A program made the position numbers and the translations under genes. Positions 17,564 to 26,137 of a stretch of 64,000 nucleotides of DNA are shown here, in pieces. Each line of letters starts with the position of its first letter. Positions within the stretch are counted from its first letter, which is position 1. The notes beneath the pieces are model-generated. The model searched no databases, had not been told where the DNA came from, and saw only the letters and a list, made by a program, of their open reading frames with translations. The stretch is taken from assembly GCA_016721735.1 (NCBI GenBank), contig JADKHM010000004.1, positions 1-64,000 of the forward strand. Direction: 5' to 3'. Source of the DNA: Flavobacterium sp. Lineage in GTDB: Bacteria; Bacteroidota; Bacteroidia; Flavobacteriales; Flavobacteriaceae.

Positions 17564-18610
17564 ATGAAGAAGAACTTATTTTTATTTTTAACATTACTTA
17601 CATTACTCAATTCGTGCAACGGACAAAAGACTATTGGAAAATCTGTAAATGAACTTGGAAAACATTTATGGTACGTTTTTCAAGACACAAAAAACAATTA
17701 TTGGTTTGGTAGTAATGGCGAAGGCGTTTATCTTTATGATGGAAAAACGATTGTCAATTTTACTACAAAAGATGGACTTGCTAACGACACCATAAGACAA
17801 ATCCAAGAAGACAAATTTGGCAATATATTTATTTCAACTTTCGGTGGCATCAACAAGTTTGACGGAAAGGCATTTACGACTTTGCAACCAATCAAAAGCA
17901 AAGAATGGAAATTAGAACCCAATGATCTGTGGTTTTACATATTGGGCAAAAAGAATGAAGGTGCTTATCGCTACGATGGAAAAAATTTATATAATTTGGA
18001 GTTTCCCAAACATTATCTTCACGATGAAATTTATCCGCGAGTTGTCAATTCGTTCTTTAGTCCTTACGAAGTGTATTCCATTTATAAAGACAGAAAAGGT
18101 GCAATATGGTTTGGTACCTCCGTTTTTGGAGCTTGTCGTTTTGATGGAGAAACAGTAAAATGGATGTACGAAGATGATTTGACCTATGTACCTAATGGCG
18201 GCACTTTTGGTATTCGTTCCATTTTTGAAGATAAAGAAGGTAGTTTTTGGTTCTGTAATACTTGGCACAAGTATATTTTCGATTTTGAAAAGACAATAAA
18301 AAGTGACAGACTTCAATATCAGAAAACTGAAGGAATTGTAAATGAAAAAATATTTGGTGGAGATAATTATATCTACTATTCATACATTTTAGAAGACAGT
18401 AATGGAAATATTTGGTTGACAACTTGGGACAAAGGAGTATATAAATATGACGGTAAAACGATTACAAATTATGCAGTTAAAGACGGCACGAAAGACGTTA
18501 ATTTAGTTTCAATGTATAAAGACAATCAAGGCAATCTTTGGCTTGGAACACCGGAAAACGGAACATTTAAGTTTAACGGAGACACATTTGAAAGATTTAA
18601 AACTAAATAA
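17564..18610 (+). CDS. Beta-propeller lipoprotein with Reg_prop-like repeats
   Basis: The protein has 348 residues from the ATG at 17564. A signal peptide ends in the lipobox-like LLNSC, so it is probably lipidated. The rest consists of two-component-regulator-propeller-like repeats (NNYWFGSNGEGVYLYDGKTI, FGNIFISTFGGINKFDGK, KGAIWFGTSVFGACRFDGE, NGNIWLTTWDKGVYKYDGK, QGNLWLGTPENGTFKFNGD). Such propellers are usually sensor parts of hybrid two-component proteins in Bacteroidota, but no kinase domain follows. A paralogue lies at 22768-23850. The ligand is unknown. Confidence 0.8.
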   Translation: MKKNLFLFLTLLTLLNSCNGQKTIGKSVNELGKHLWYVFQDTKNNYWFGSNGEGVYLYDGKTIVNFTTKDGLANDTIRQIQEDKFGNIFISTFGGINKFDGKAFTTLQPIKSKEWKLEPNDLWFYILGKKNEGAYRYDGKNLYNLEFPKHYLHDEIYPRVVNSFFSPYEVYSIYKDRKGAIWFGTSVFGACRFDGETVKWMYEDDLTYVPNGGTFGIRSIFEDKEGSFWFCNTWHKYIFDFEKTIKSDRLQYQKTEGIVNEKIFGGDNYIYYSYILEDSNGNIWLTTWDKGVYKYDGKTITNYAVKDGTKDVNLVSMYKDNQGNLWLGTPENGTFKFNGDTFERFKTK

Positions 18611-18629
18611 TAGAATAAAGAGCAGCCAC

Positions 18630-18756
18630 TAACACTTGCTAAAACTTATGGCTAGTTTTTCGGTAAATTGTTCGTTTACTTTTCATAACTTCGCTTGGTC
18701 GGTTATGGAAAAAAAGCTTTCCATAAGCCGCCACAAGCTCTAGCAAGGAAACGTTA
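18630..18756 (+). repeat. attC-like site 20 (family A)
   Basis: This is a 127 bp family A site, followed by head GTTATGAGCT-A-TAGC, identical to the head at 2884. Confidence 0.92.
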
Positions 18757-18808
18757 TGAGCTATAGCATTGGGAATCCGGAAACAATTCATATCTTTGGT
18801 AGCATCAA

Positions 18809-19786
18809 ATGATAGCATCAATGAAACCACCATATGAAATTACACAGACGATTTTAAAACTTATAACTTCAATTTCTGAGAAGATTGGAGAAGTGAATGC
18901 TAACTATTTAAACAAGCAATCACCTACTCTACGCAAGCAAAACAAAATCAAGACAATTCATTCATCACTTCAAATCGAAGGAAATACACTTTCTCAAGAA
19001 CAGATTACAGCGCTGATTGAAAACAAAAGAGTAATTGGTCCTGAGAAAGATGTAACCGAAGTTCTCAATGCAATTAAAGTATATGAAAATTTAGAGAGCT
19101 TTAAAGCTACTGATGAAAAATCATTTTTATATGCGCACCAAATAATGATGAAAGGATTAATTGCTAATCCTGGCAAGTATAGAAATAAAAGTGTTGGAAT
19201 TGTCAAAGGTTTAGAACTTGCACATGTTGCACCGCCATTTGAAAATGTTCCATTTTTGATGAAAGATTTATTTACTTATCTCAAAAAATCTGATGAAATA
19301 GTTTTAATAAAAAGTTGTGTCTTTCATTACGAAATGGAATTTATTCATCCATTTCTTGATGGAAACGGAAGAATTGGAAGATTGTGGCAAACGATTATTC
19401 TAATGGAAAAATATCCAGTTTTTGAGTTTTTACCTTTTGAAACCTTAATCAACAAAACACAAAAAGAATATTATGAATCTTTAGCACTAAGTGATAAAGC
19501 TGGAAACTCAACTGTATTTATTGAATATATGTTACATGTAATTGATCAATCGCTTGGTGAACTTCTAAATTTTAAAAATCGCACGCTTAGAGAAATGGAT
19601 AGGATTGAGTATTTTTTAAAAATTTCATCAAACCAATTTACTAGAAAAGATTACATGAACACTTTTAAAGATATATCGACAGCTACTGCTTCGAGAGATT
19701 TGAAAAAAGCAGCAGAATTAAATCTTATAACGAAGCAAGGAAAAGATAATCAAACTGTATACAACATAAACAGCTACAGCTCATAA
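18809..19786 (+). CDS. Fic family protein (AMP-transferase type)
   Basis: The protein has 325 residues. The Fic motif HPFLDGNGRIGR is near residues 179-190. SLQIEGN near residue 55 fits the inhibitory-helix motif (S/T)xxxE(G/N) found at the N-terminus of class II Fic proteins, so the enzyme is probably self-inhibited. The C-terminus (TATASRDLKKAAELNLITKQGK) looks like a winged helix. Fic enzymes transfer AMP from ATP to hydroxyl groups of target proteins. The TAA stop at 19784-19786 is part of site 21. Confidence 0.88.
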   Translation: MIASMKPPYEITQTILKLITSISEKIGEVNANYLNKQSPTLRKQNKIKTIHSSLQIEGNTLSQEQITALIENKRVIGPEKDVTEVLNAIKVYENLESFKATDEKSFLYAHQIMMKGLIANPGKYRNKSVGIVKGLELAHVAPPFENVPFLMKDLFTYLKKSDEIVLIKSCVFHYEMEFIHPFLDGNGRIGRLWQTIILMEKYPVFEFLPFETLINKTQKEYYESLALSDKAGNSTVFIEYMLHVIDQSLGELLNFKNRTLREMDRIEYFLKISSNQFTRKDYMNTFKDISTATASRDLKKAAELNLITKQGKDNQTVYNINSYSS

Positions 19787-19910
19787 CACTTGCTAAAACT
19801 TATGGCTAGTTTTTCGGTAAATTGTCCGTTTAGTTTTCATAACTTCGCTTGGTCGGTTATGGAAAAAAAGCTTTCCATAAGCCGCCACAAGCTCTAGCAA
19901 GGAAACGTTA
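19784..19910 (+). repeat. attC-like site 21 (family A)
   Basis: This is a 127 bp family A site. Its TAA ends the fic gene. It opens the cassette with head GTTATGCGGCAGC. Confidence 0.92.
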
Positions 19911-20003
19911 TGCGGCAGCTTAAAAAAACCAAAACTATTGAAATCAGAGATTTGAAAAATAAAAGTATCTCTTTGCATTTTACTTTAACGAACTTAATAA
20001 AGA

Positions 20004-20444
20004 ATGAAAAACTCAAGAATCATAAACCCAGACTTTCAACTGTTGTTAAACTTAAAAGAGCAAGAGTTAATTGAGCTATTTTGTGACTTAAGAGAGTACA
20101 TTTTAGAACTTCATCCTGAAAGTAATGAACTGCTTTACCATACTCGCGCATTGACGGCAGTTTTTTCAATTTCTGATAAGCTATCGGACGCATTTTGCAT
20201 GTTGCCCATTTACACAAATCATCTCAATTTAGGCTTTAACAAAGGAACGCTATTGAAAGATCCTAATAAATTGTTGACAGGAACAGGGACATTGATAAGG
20301 CATATTGATGTTAAAAAACCAAGCGATTACAGAAATTCACAAGTGAAAAATTTAATTAAAGAAGCGATTGATTTTGCCATAAAAGATATGGACAAGCCGA
20401 CAAAATCAATCGGCGCAACAATATCAAAAATTAAGACAAAATAA
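20004..20444 (+). CDS. DUF1801 domain protein
   Basis: The protein has 146 residues. HLNLGFNKGTLLKDPNKLLTGTGTLIRHI is the typical DUF1801 (YdhG-like) core, with RNSQVKNLIKEAIDFA as the final helix. These are small cytoplasmic proteins of unclear function. It is alone in its cassette; the head/tail pairing is weaker than usual, with extra mismatches at positions 7, 10 and 13. Confidence 0.75.
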   Translation: MKNSRIINPDFQLLLNLKEQELIELFCDLREYILELHPESNELLYHTRALTAVFSISDKLSDAFCMLPIYTNHLNLGFNKGTLLKDPNKLLTGTGTLIRHIDVKKPSDYRNSQVKNLIKEAIDFAIKDMDKPTKSIGATISKIKTK

Positions 20445-20457
20445 AAAGCCGACCACA

Positions 20458-20582
20458 TAACAGCCAATAAGCGCACTTGCTAACATTTCGGTTTCGGGAA
20501 CGTTTATTTTCGTATTTTCGTCTTGCTTCAATGGAAAGATTTCTTTCTATTAGCCGCAAATCCGCCTATTGGCGGAACGTTA
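20458..20582 (+). repeat. attC-like site 22 (family B)
   Basis: This is a 125 bp family B site with the hairpin slightly decayed (CTTTCTATT). It opens the cassette with head GTTACCGGCA-A-GC. Confidence 0.9.
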
Positions 20583-20626
20583 CCGGCAAGCGGCGCGCGA
20601 CGTAAATAATAATATTGAACTAGTTT

Positions 20627-21268
20627 ATGAAAAAAATAATATTTGCTTTGCTTAGTTGCATTCTTTTTCAAAATGTTGGATTTACACAAAAATTGCCACC
20701 ATTATTAGAAAAAGATTGGAAAAGAGTATTCATAAAAGATGTTGGAAGTATCGATTTACCGCCAACAATGGAAATTCCAAAAGGAAAATATAAAGAAGAT
20801 TCTGATCTACTAAAAGGAACTACAACATACGTTACCTCAAATTTAGAGATCAATTCAAAGAAGCCATCGAAAACTGAAAAAGGAAAACACGCAAGTATAT
20901 TTATAGATAATACTGTTACTTCTCCTGGCGATTACAAAAAATTGAATTACGGCTTAAATAATGTATCGCAAAAAGAAATTGATGATTTAAATAAAATTAT
21001 TAAAAAAAGTTTGAGCAAAAATTCTGAAGCCAAATTAATTGAATATTATCCATTGAAAATCAAACTAATAAATGGAATGTATTGCATGAATCATAGCTTC
21101 ATTAGACAAGTGAAAAACAAACCATATGAATTTGTCAGTATTTACTTGTTCAACAATAATGACAGAGCTCATCAAATTAACCTTTACTATGATTTATCCG
21201 AAGAAATTTATTGGAAGGCTGACTTTGCTAAAATTATTGATAGTTTTAGAATAACAAATATTAAATAA
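20627..21268 (+). CDS. Secreted protein of unknown function
   Basis: The protein has 213 residues with a clear signal peptide (MKKIIFALLSCILFQNVGFTQ). The mature part ends YDLSEEIYWKADFAKIIDSFRI, a pattern seen in PsbP-like or DUF1795-type domains, but the match is only suggestive. Probably periplasmic. It is alone in its cassette. Confidence 0.6.
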   Translation: MKKIIFALLSCILFQNVGFTQKLPPLLEKDWKRVFIKDVGSIDLPPTMEIPKGKYKEDSDLLKGTTTYVTSNLEINSKKPSKTEKGKHASIFIDNTVTSPGDYKKLNYGLNNVSQKEIDDLNKIIKKSLSKNSEAKLIEYYPLKIKLINGMYCMNHSFIRQVKNKPYEFVSIYLFNNNDRAHQINLYYDLSEEIYWKADFAKIIDSFRITNIK

Positions 21269-21283
21269 TGGAGTGCCTGCCGG

Positions 21284-21408
21284 TAACACTTGCTAAAACT
21301 CATGGCTAGCTTTTCGGTAAATTGTCCGTTTCTTTTTCCTAAATTCGTTTTGCGGTAATGGAAAGAACTCGGTCGCCAAGTCGCCACGAGTTCTAGCATA
21401 AACCGTTA
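21284..21408 (+). repeat. attC-like site 23 (family A, variant arms)
   Basis: This is a 125 bp site with CTTGCTA on the 5' side but TAGCAT on the 3' side, so the arms do not match at the last positions. The centre has TAAATTCG. It looks like a recombinant of ordinary and variant family A sites. Confidence 0.85.
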
Positions 21409-21452
21409 TAGGCAACCAACCAGAAAAAGAAAACCTTGAAATAAGTCAAATT

Positions 21453-21884
21453 ATGTACAAACTATTTACAATTATATTTTGCATTTTGCTATTAAGTTCA
21501 TGTACAACTTACACAATACCAATGGAAAGTTTTAGGCAACAATTTGACACAATTAACTCTACAAAATTGATAGATGTAACTACTATTGGACCAGTAAATG
21601 AACTTTATAGATATAAAGCAAATCCAATTTCTTTAATAAAATGTGTGAATAAAAATGGAGAGCCAGCGCAATTACTTAATAGACCATCAATAGAACTTCG
21701 AGCAACTTATGGTCACAAAAAAAAGCGTGTAATCTTTTACTTTGACAGAATTTATGTAGAAAATGGATTGTTAGTTGGCTATGAATCTAGGTTCCTTTCT
21801 TTTATTGGACGTAAAATTCCTCTTGATAGTATTTCAAAAATAGAAGTTCAAGATGGAAGAAAAAGATTTAGATATTTAAATTAA
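21453..21884 (+). CDS. Small lipoprotein of unknown function
   Basis: The protein has 143 residues. The signal sequence MYKLFTIIFCILLLSSC ends in a lipobox (LSSC), so Cys17 is the probable lipidation site. The mature protein is basic and strand-rich. No domain recognised. The cassette ends pair (GTTATAGGC-AA-CCAA with TTGG-CA-GCCTATAAC). Confidence 0.62.
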   Translation: MYKLFTIIFCILLLSSCTTYTIPMESFRQQFDTINSTKLIDVTTIGPVNELYRYKANPISLIKCVNKNGEPAQLLNRPSIELRATYGHKKKRVIFYFDRIYVENGLLVGYESRFLSFIGRKIPLDSISKIEVQDGRKRFRYLN

Positions 21885-21900
21885 ATATTTTGGCAGCCTA

Positions 21901-22025
21901 TAACAGCCAATAAGCACACTTGCTAACATTTGGGTTTCGGGAACGTTTATTTTCGTATTTTCGTTTTGCTTTAATGGAAAGATTTCTTTCCATTTGCCGC
22001 AAATCCGCCTATTGGCAAAACGTTA
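21901..22025 (+). repeat. attC-like site 24 (family B)
   Basis: This is a 125 bp family B site. The 3' spacer is changed to AAAAC. It opens the cassette with head GTTAGCGGCT-A-TTTT. Confidence 0.9.
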
Positions 22026-22062
22026 GCGGCTATTTTCACAACTACTACCTAAAATTAACTTT

Positions 22063-22575
22063 ATGAAAATATTTTCCTCAGTAAAAATTACGCTAGTTTG
22101 CGTTTTTAATATTTTTAATTTGAGTATTTACAATAATTTCCAGCAAAATAATCCACAGAAATTGACCATTATTGTCCTTCCTCCTTATGATGAAATTGCA
22201 AATGCAGGAATCTCACCAAATGTTAGGGAAAGTATCGAAGAAAACATTAAGGATAAAGATTTTTTTATAATGAAGTTTCCTTTCAAAAAATTAATGGGAG
22301 TTCCATACCAAAATATTTTTGATAAAAAGTTCTGCAAACCAATATTGCAAAAGATAAAAGCTGATGTAATTATAATGTCAAAAATTGATCAAGTTAGTGG
22401 TACTGGAAATATGGAAACTGATAAATGGAATTTAAGAATCAGGATTTATGATGTTAAAAATAATAAACAGAAAAATTCTAGTTTAAAAGGAGAAAATTTA
22501 AATCCTTTGGAACTTGAAAATTTTATTGTGAAAAATAGAAAAACACTTATTAAAGAAATAAAAAACAGCCGCTAA
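22063..22575 (+). CDS. Secreted protein of unknown function
   Basis: The protein has 170 residues with an N-terminal hydrophobic segment. KLTIIVLPPYDEIANAGISPNVRESIEENI and ILQKIKADVIIMSKID resemble the alpha/beta layout of TolB-N/CsgG-like domains, but this is only a pattern match. The TAA stop at 22573-22575 lies in site 25. Confidence 0.58.
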   Translation: MKIFSSVKITLVCVFNIFNLSIYNNFQQNNPQKLTIIVLPPYDEIANAGISPNVRESIEENIKDKDFFIMKFPFKKLMGVPYQNIFDKKFCKPILQKIKADVIIMSKIDQVSGTGNMETDKWNLRIRIYDVKNNKQKNSSLKGENLNPLELENFIVKNRKTLIKEIKNSR

Positions 22576-22695
22576 CAGCCGTCACGCCTAATCGCTGGTT
22601 TTGTGGTAATCGAACGTTTTATTTCCTAACTTCGTTTCTCCTAGTGGAGAAAACTCAGTTCCTTAGCCGCGACTGCGTCTGGCGCTGGAACGTTA
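22573..22695 (+). repeat. attC-like site 25 (family E)
   Basis: This is a 123 bp family E site with TAACTTCGTTT and the hairpin TTTCTCC-TAG-TGGAGAAA. Its TAA ends the preceding gene. Confidence 0.85.
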
Positions 22696-22767
22696 GTGAC
22701 AACCATTTCCGAACTAAAAACGAAATCATTTTTGACAAGACTAACTGAAACAAAAGACAATTTAAAT

Positions 22768-23850
22768 ATGGAAAAGAAATCTCTACTTATACAAATTTTG
22801 TTTGTTTTTTCACTATCGGTTTTATTAAGTTCCTGTCAAGGTCAAGTCAAAACAAATATTCAAATTGGAAAAACAAAACTAATAACAACTCAAGGTTCGC
22901 AAAGAAATGATAATGTATATTGTGGTTTACAAGACAGGACAGGTAATCTCTGGTTTGGTACGACAGGTGATGGTGTTTACCGTTATGATGGAAAAACATT
23001 TATTCAATTTACAGAAAAAGATGGACTGAACAGTAATACTGTTTGGTCAATTATGGAAGATAAAAAAGGTAATATTTGGATTGGAACAAATAGAGGTGTT
23101 TGTCTTTCTGATGGAAAAAAAATTTCTAAAATCTACGCTACAAACGAAAAAGAAATAAATGTATATGGCCCAACAAGCAATGAACTGGCTATAAATAGCA
23201 GTGTATGGCGGATTATGCAGGATAAAAATGGATTAATTTGGTTGTGCACTGATGATGGAGTGTATTGTTCCAATGGAGAAACTTTAAATCGCTTTTTAGA
23301 CAAGAAAAACTTAAACAATAAAGATGGAGTTCAACTCAAAGGCATTACCAGTATTTTAGAAGATAAGAATGGAAACATTTGGTTTGGATCTGGAATGCCT
23401 CCAGGTTCAGAAGGTGTAATTTATTATGATGGAAAATCCCTGACTAGTTCAAAACCAAATGGAGATGGCTGGATACGCTATATAATTGAAGACAAACAAG
23501 GAAAAATATGGTTTGGAGGTAGAAACCACGGTAATTTCTTTTTTGATGGAACGAGTTTTACCAATTTTACCGAAAAAATTGGAATTGGAAACTCAATTCT
23601 ATCGGATAGCAAAGGCAATATATGGTTTACGGGAGCAGAAGCAAATAATGATTTTGAAAACAAAGATGGAATTTGGTTTTATGATGGGGAAAATTTTAAA
23701 AACTTTAGTGTGAAAGATGGAATGGGGAATTACTTTGTTCATTGTATGATTGAAGACAAAGATGGAAATATTTGGATTGGCACAAGAAATACAGGTTTAT
23801 TTAAGTACGATGGAAAAACCTTTACTTGTTATTCTGAACAATACAAATGA
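22768..23850 (+). CDS. Beta-propeller lipoprotein, paralogue of 17564-18610
   Basis: The protein has 360 residues from the ATG at 22768. The signal peptide ends in LLSSC, a good lipobox. At least seven Reg_prop-like repeats follow (GNLWFGTTGDGVYRYDGKTF, GNIWIGTNRGVCLSDGKK, GLIWLCTDDGVYCSNGE, GKIWFGGRNHGNFFFDGTS, GNIWIGTRNTGLFKYDGKTF). It probably sits in a membrane facing the periplasm or outside. No kinase or DNA-binding domain is attached. A GTG at 22696 would give a longer start, but the lipobox argues for 22768. Confidence 0.8.
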   Translation: MEKKSLLIQILFVFSLSVLLSSCQGQVKTNIQIGKTKLITTQGSQRNDNVYCGLQDRTGNLWFGTTGDGVYRYDGKTFIQFTEKDGLNSNTVWSIMEDKKGNIWIGTNRGVCLSDGKKISKIYATNEKEINVYGPTSNELAINSSVWRIMQDKNGLIWLCTDDGVYCSNGETLNRFLDKKNLNNKDGVQLKGITSILEDKNGNIWFGSGMPPGSEGVIYYDGKSLTSSKPNGDGWIRYIIEDKQGKIWFGGRNHGNFFFDGTSFTNFTEKIGIGNSILSDSKGNIWFTGAEANNDFENKDGIWFYDGENFKNFSVKDGMGNYFVHCMIEDKDGNIWIGTRNTGLFKYDGKTFTCYSEQYK

Positions 23851-23882
23851 AAAGACAACTTAGTAGTAATTATGCCAGCCAC

Positions 23883-24009
23883 TAACACTTGCTAAAACTT
23901 ATGGCTAGTTTTTCGGTAAATTGTTCGTTTACTTTTCATAACTTCGCTTGGTCGGTTATGGAAAAAAAGCTTTCCATAAGCCGCCACAAGCTCTAGCAAG
24001 GAAACGTTG
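23883..24009 (+). repeat. attC-like site 26 (family A, ends GTTG)
   Basis: This is a 127 bp family A site that ends GTTG rather than GTTA. The tail of the cassette that starts here reads CAAC (25204), so both ends of that cassette carry the matching change. Confidence 0.9.
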
Positions 24010-24079
24010 GAGGCAATTTTAGAACTCCGCCGTTGTAACAAACTATTTTTTTTAAAGACTAGTTGAAGAAAAAGAAAAT

Positions 24080-25192
24080 ATGGAAACGAACAGAAGACTT
24101 TGGTTGAAAAGAATTGGACTTGGAATAGCTGGCATTGGTCTTACAAACTTCAATTCATTTGCCTCTCCGCTTGTATCAGAAAATTTAATTAATAGTTTTG
24201 AGAATGATACTGACTTAATTTTTTTACGTTCAAATGAAAACCCATATGGTCCATCTTCATTAGCAAGGAAAGCATTTGCTGAAAATGTGAATATTAGCAA
24301 CAGGTACAACTGGGATATAGAAGCACAAATAATTTCTGCTATTGCGTTGAAAAATCGTGTAAAAGACGAAAACATATTATTGGGCGCTGGTTCAACTGAA
24401 ATTTTAGATTTAGTCGCAAAATTTGTATCATTAGACAAAGGAAATTATGTAATCGCTGACCCAAGCTATGATTATTGGACAGTTACATTAGATAATTTTG
24501 GTTTAACCAAAAATAAAGTACCACTTACAGCCGACAAGAAAATTAATCTAAAAGCTATGTTGGAAGCTGTAAACCAAAACACGAAATTGGTTTATATATG
24601 TAATCCAAATAATCCTACAGGAACAATTTGTGAAAGAGAAGCATTAGTAGAATTTATAGGAAAGATTTCACTGAATACAATTGTATTAATTGATGAGGCA
24701 TATTTGGACTTTACTAAACAGCAGTCCCTTAGCAATATCGTAAATGATCACAAAAATATTATTATCGTCAAAACATTTTCCAAAATCTATGGTTTGGCTG
24801 GAGCACGAATTGGGTATGCAATTGCGAACAAAGCAATAATTGATAATTTGGCAAATTCGCAATCCAATACAAATAATAGTGTTAGTGTATTATCAAAACT
24901 TGCTGCTATAGCTTCATTGAAAGATGATAAATTTGTTTCAAGTTGCTACTTGCTAAATGAAAATGCAAGAGAATATACTCTAAGCGAACTCAAAAAATTA
25001 AATTGTGAATGCATTTCATCCAATACAAATTTTATCTATTTTTCACTTGAAAAATATAATAAGGACTATTTTAAGCAATTAGAATACAATAATATTCAAG
25101 GTGGAAGAATATATGAAGAGCAAGGTAAATGGACAAGGATTACAGTGGGTAAAATGGACGAAATGAAAAAATTTATTAAAGCAATACAATAA
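24080..25192 (+). CDS. Histidinol-phosphate aminotransferase-like enzyme with Tat-type signal
   Basis: The protein has 370 residues of the class I/II PLP aminotransferase fold (HisC group). SNENPYGPS, CNPNNPTGT, IDEAYLDF and the PLP lysine region VKTFSKIYGLAGARIGYA are all present. The N-terminus has NRRLWLK followed by a hydrophobic stretch, which fits a twin-arginine export signal, so the enzyme may work in the periplasm, unlike biosynthetic HisC. No his genes are nearby. The cassette ends carry GTTG/CAAC instead of GTTA/TAAC. Confidence 0.8.
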   Translation: METNRRLWLKRIGLGIAGIGLTNFNSFASPLVSENLINSFENDTDLIFLRSNENPYGPSSLARKAFAENVNISNRYNWDIEAQIISAIALKNRVKDENILLGAGSTEILDLVAKFVSLDKGNYVIADPSYDYWTVTLDNFGLTKNKVPLTADKKINLKAMLEAVNQNTKLVYICNPNNPTGTICEREALVEFIGKISLNTIVLIDEAYLDFTKQQSLSNIVNDHKNIIIVKTFSKIYGLAGARIGYAIANKAIIDNLANSQSNTNNSVSVLSKLAAIASLKDDKFVSSCYLLNENAREYTLSELKKLNCECISSNTNFIYFSLEKYNKDYFKQLEYNNIQGGRIYEEQGKWTRITVGKMDEMKKFIKAIQ

Positions 25193-25203
25193 AAAACTGG
25201 CGC

Positions 25204-25329
25204 CAACAGCCAATAAGCGCACTTGCTAACTTTTGGGTTTCGGGAACGTTTATTTTCGTATTTTCGTTTTGCTTTAATGGAAAGATTGCTTTCCATAAGC
25301 CGCAACTGCGCGTAAGCCGCGGAACGTTA
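25204..25329 (+). repeat. attC-like site 27 (family B hybrid, starts CAAC)
   Basis: This is a 126 bp site with a family B 5' half (GCCAATAAGCGC). The 3' half (CTGCGCGTAAGCCGCGGAACG) lacks the matching TATTGGC, so the L arms no longer pair well. Confidence 0.8.
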
Positions 25330-25364
25330 GCGGAAATGCCTTGAAGAATAGAGAAAGTTGAAAG

Positions 25365-25721
25365 CTATGCGTTATGCAAAAATACTTCAGCAGGAATACT
25401 AAAATAATTTTTGAGCTTTTGTGCCATTTTCAAAGTGATTTCACGTTTGCCTGAAAGAATAGAAGAAACATGACCTTTACTTCCAATTATTGGCTCAAGA
25501 TCTTTTGCTTTCATTCCCATTTCCTGCATTTTATATTTAATAACTTCTAATGCATCAAGCTCAGGTAATTCATAATGCTTATCATCGTAATCTTTTACCA
25601 AAACCATAAGTAAATCTAACTCGTCACTTTCTGGCGTGTTAGGTTTTGCATGGAAAATTTCCATCAATCTCATTGAAGCTTTATTGTAATCTTCTTCTGT
25701 TTTTAATATTTTCCAATTCAT
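25365..25721 (-). CDS. higA: HigA-type antitoxin with helix-turn-helix
   Basis: The protein has 118 residues. The C-terminal half (MKAKDLEPIIGSKGHVSSILSGKREITLKMAQKL) is an XRE-type helix-turn-helix of the COG5499 HigA group, and the N-terminal half holds the long helix typical of these antitoxins. It follows higB on the minus strand after a 59-nt gap. HigA binds HigB and represses the operon. This is the only cassette read against the direction of the array, so it needs its own promoter. Confidence 0.85.
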   Translation of the reverse strand: MNWKILKTEEDYNKASMRLMEIFHAKPNTPESDELDLLMVLVKDYDDKHYELPELDALEVIKYKMQEMGMKAKDLEPIIGSKGHVSSILSGKREITLKMAQKLKNYFSIPAEVFLHNA

Positions 25722-25780
25722 CGTTATAGCTTTTTATAGTTTAGGATTGCTGTATCAAAAGCAACAGTTTCAACATTAAT

Positions 25781-26053
25781 TTAGTCATATTCTTTGTGAG
25801 TTCCAAACCAAATTACATAACACGCTGTTTGCAAAAAGTTTACTGAAACCACTAATCGAAAATCATTTCCTTTAATATTGAAAACAACTCTTTCGTTGTT
25901 TACGATACTTGCATTTCCATAAACTCGTTTGAGTTCATTGAAATCGTGAAAATCTAGTTTCGAAAATTCATTATACCAAATCAACAATTGAGTTTTAGCA
26001 ATTGGATATTTTTCGGTGTAAAATAGAATCGTTTTCTTTACAAGGATTTTCAT
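25781..26053 (-). CDS. higB: HigB-type mRNA interferase toxin
   Basis: The protein has 90 residues. VFNIKGNDFRLVVSVNFLQTACYVIWFGTHKEYD matches the HigB_toxin family (COG4680), ribosome-dependent mRNA interferases of the RelE fold. The toxin-first order is normal for HigBA. The promoter would be between 26054 and site 28. Confidence 0.85.
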   Translation of the reverse strand: MKILVKKTILFYTEKYPIAKTQLLIWYNEFSKLDFHDFNELKRVYGNASIVNNERVVFNIKGNDFRLVVSVNFLQTACYVIWFGTHKEYD

Positions 26054-26137
26054 GCGACAAACTTAAATTAAGAGTTTTCAATTTGCAAACTTATTTGATT
26101 TTAATTTGAAAGTATGGATAAATAATGGCACATCCGC

